NCBI GenBank assembly: GCA_964631375.1
Contig: CAZVYQ010000012.1
Location: forward strand, 1-61,243
DNA: 61,243 nt
Reading direction: 5' to 3'
Source: JAAYYM01 sp964631375
GTDB taxonomy: Bacteria > Bacillota > Clostridia > Lachnospirales > Lachnospiraceae
The stretch's first letter is position 1; each line of letters starts with the position of its first letter. Below the pieces are notes generated by a model. That model did no database searches. It was not told the DNA's origin and saw only the letters and a list, made by a program, of their open reading frames with translations. This document shows, piece after piece, positions 61,112 through 61,243 of the stretch. The position numbers were made by a program, and so were the translations under genes.

Positions 61112-61243
61112 ATCCTCCCATATCGAACCATCATGATACTTTCTTCATATTAATCAATGATGAGAGAAGTAACAATTGATTCGTCTTACAATATCTATCG
61201 AAGGCTTACATTTTTGTAAGTTTGGAATTCTTCTATATTAATT

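Overview
The window looks like a chromosomal segment of an anaerobic, low-GC Gram-positive bacterium of the class Clostridia, most likely a Lachnospiraceae gut commensal. The reasons are the AT-rich intergenic regions with strong AGGAGG-type ribosome sites and TTGACA/TATAAT promoters, a four-subunit pyruvate:ferredoxin oxidoreductase, a cellobiose phosphorylase, and several TIR/WD40-like and clostripain-like surface proteins of a kind common in that family. There is no rRNA, CRISPR array, prophage or intact insertion sequence. One 100-N assembly gap (18504-18603) interrupts the oxidoreductase gamma subunit gene.

Layout. 1-4.9 kb: a partial tRNA-Arg, a very large hybrid sensor kinase with two periplasmic-binding-protein-like sensor domains, then tRNA-Gly and tRNA-Pro behind a consensus promoter. 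4.9-8.5 kb: an overlapping three-gene operon (RNA methyltransferase, cell-wall amidase, RdgB-phosphodiesterase fusion) preceded by a highly structured leader or small RNA. 8.6-10.9 kb: a tiny Asn/Gln-rich protein, a rhodanese, a small membrane protein and malic enzyme. 10.9-15.7 kb: GDPD and an MFS transporter; a TetR regulator divergent from a CPBP-like membrane protein with three operator palindromes between them; an M15 peptidase lipoprotein. 15.7-18.8 kb: porCDAB. 19.1-22.9 kb: a LacI regulator divergent from cellobiose phosphorylase. 23-27.2 kb: a phosphoribosyltransferase-fold protein lacking the usual PRPP-loop acidic pair, a double VanZ protein, an SDR and an Rpn-type nuclease with an RNA hairpin over its ribosome site. 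27.4-32.2 kb: a MacAB-like exporter divergent from an AraC regulator. 32.2-44.9 kb: a block of large surface or signalling proteins: clostripain-like protease, zinc-ribbon membrane protein, TIR-transmembrane-beta-propeller protein, secreted phosphoesterase, an unknown membrane protein and an SH3b protein, with tRNA-Arg(ACG) in the middle. 45-50 kb: MBL hydrolase, AraC/GyrI regulator, Uup-like ABC-F, PanE-like reductase and AlkD-like protein. 50.1-55.5 kb: larB-larC-larE-larMN-larQ-larO, i.e. nickel-pincer-nucleotide (NPN) cofactor synthesis plus nickel uptake, without larA. 55.6-61.1 kb: an XRE regulator with a membrane partner, a chemotaxis receptor and membrane or secreted proteins.

The two most interesting systems are the lar cluster without its known enzyme and the TIR/propeller receptor-like locus. 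In the first, an NPN cofactor pathway and nickel importer are probably co-transcribed with a PanE-like 2-oxoacid reductase, so the cofactor may serve an unlinked or unrecognised 2-hydroxyacid racemase/epimerase. In the second, a cytoplasmic TIR domain that keeps the SARM1-type NADase glutamate is joined through one membrane helix to a roughly 700-residue extracytoplasmic propeller and is co-transcribed with a second single-pass sensor-like protein. All assignments are from reading the sequence; no database search was run.
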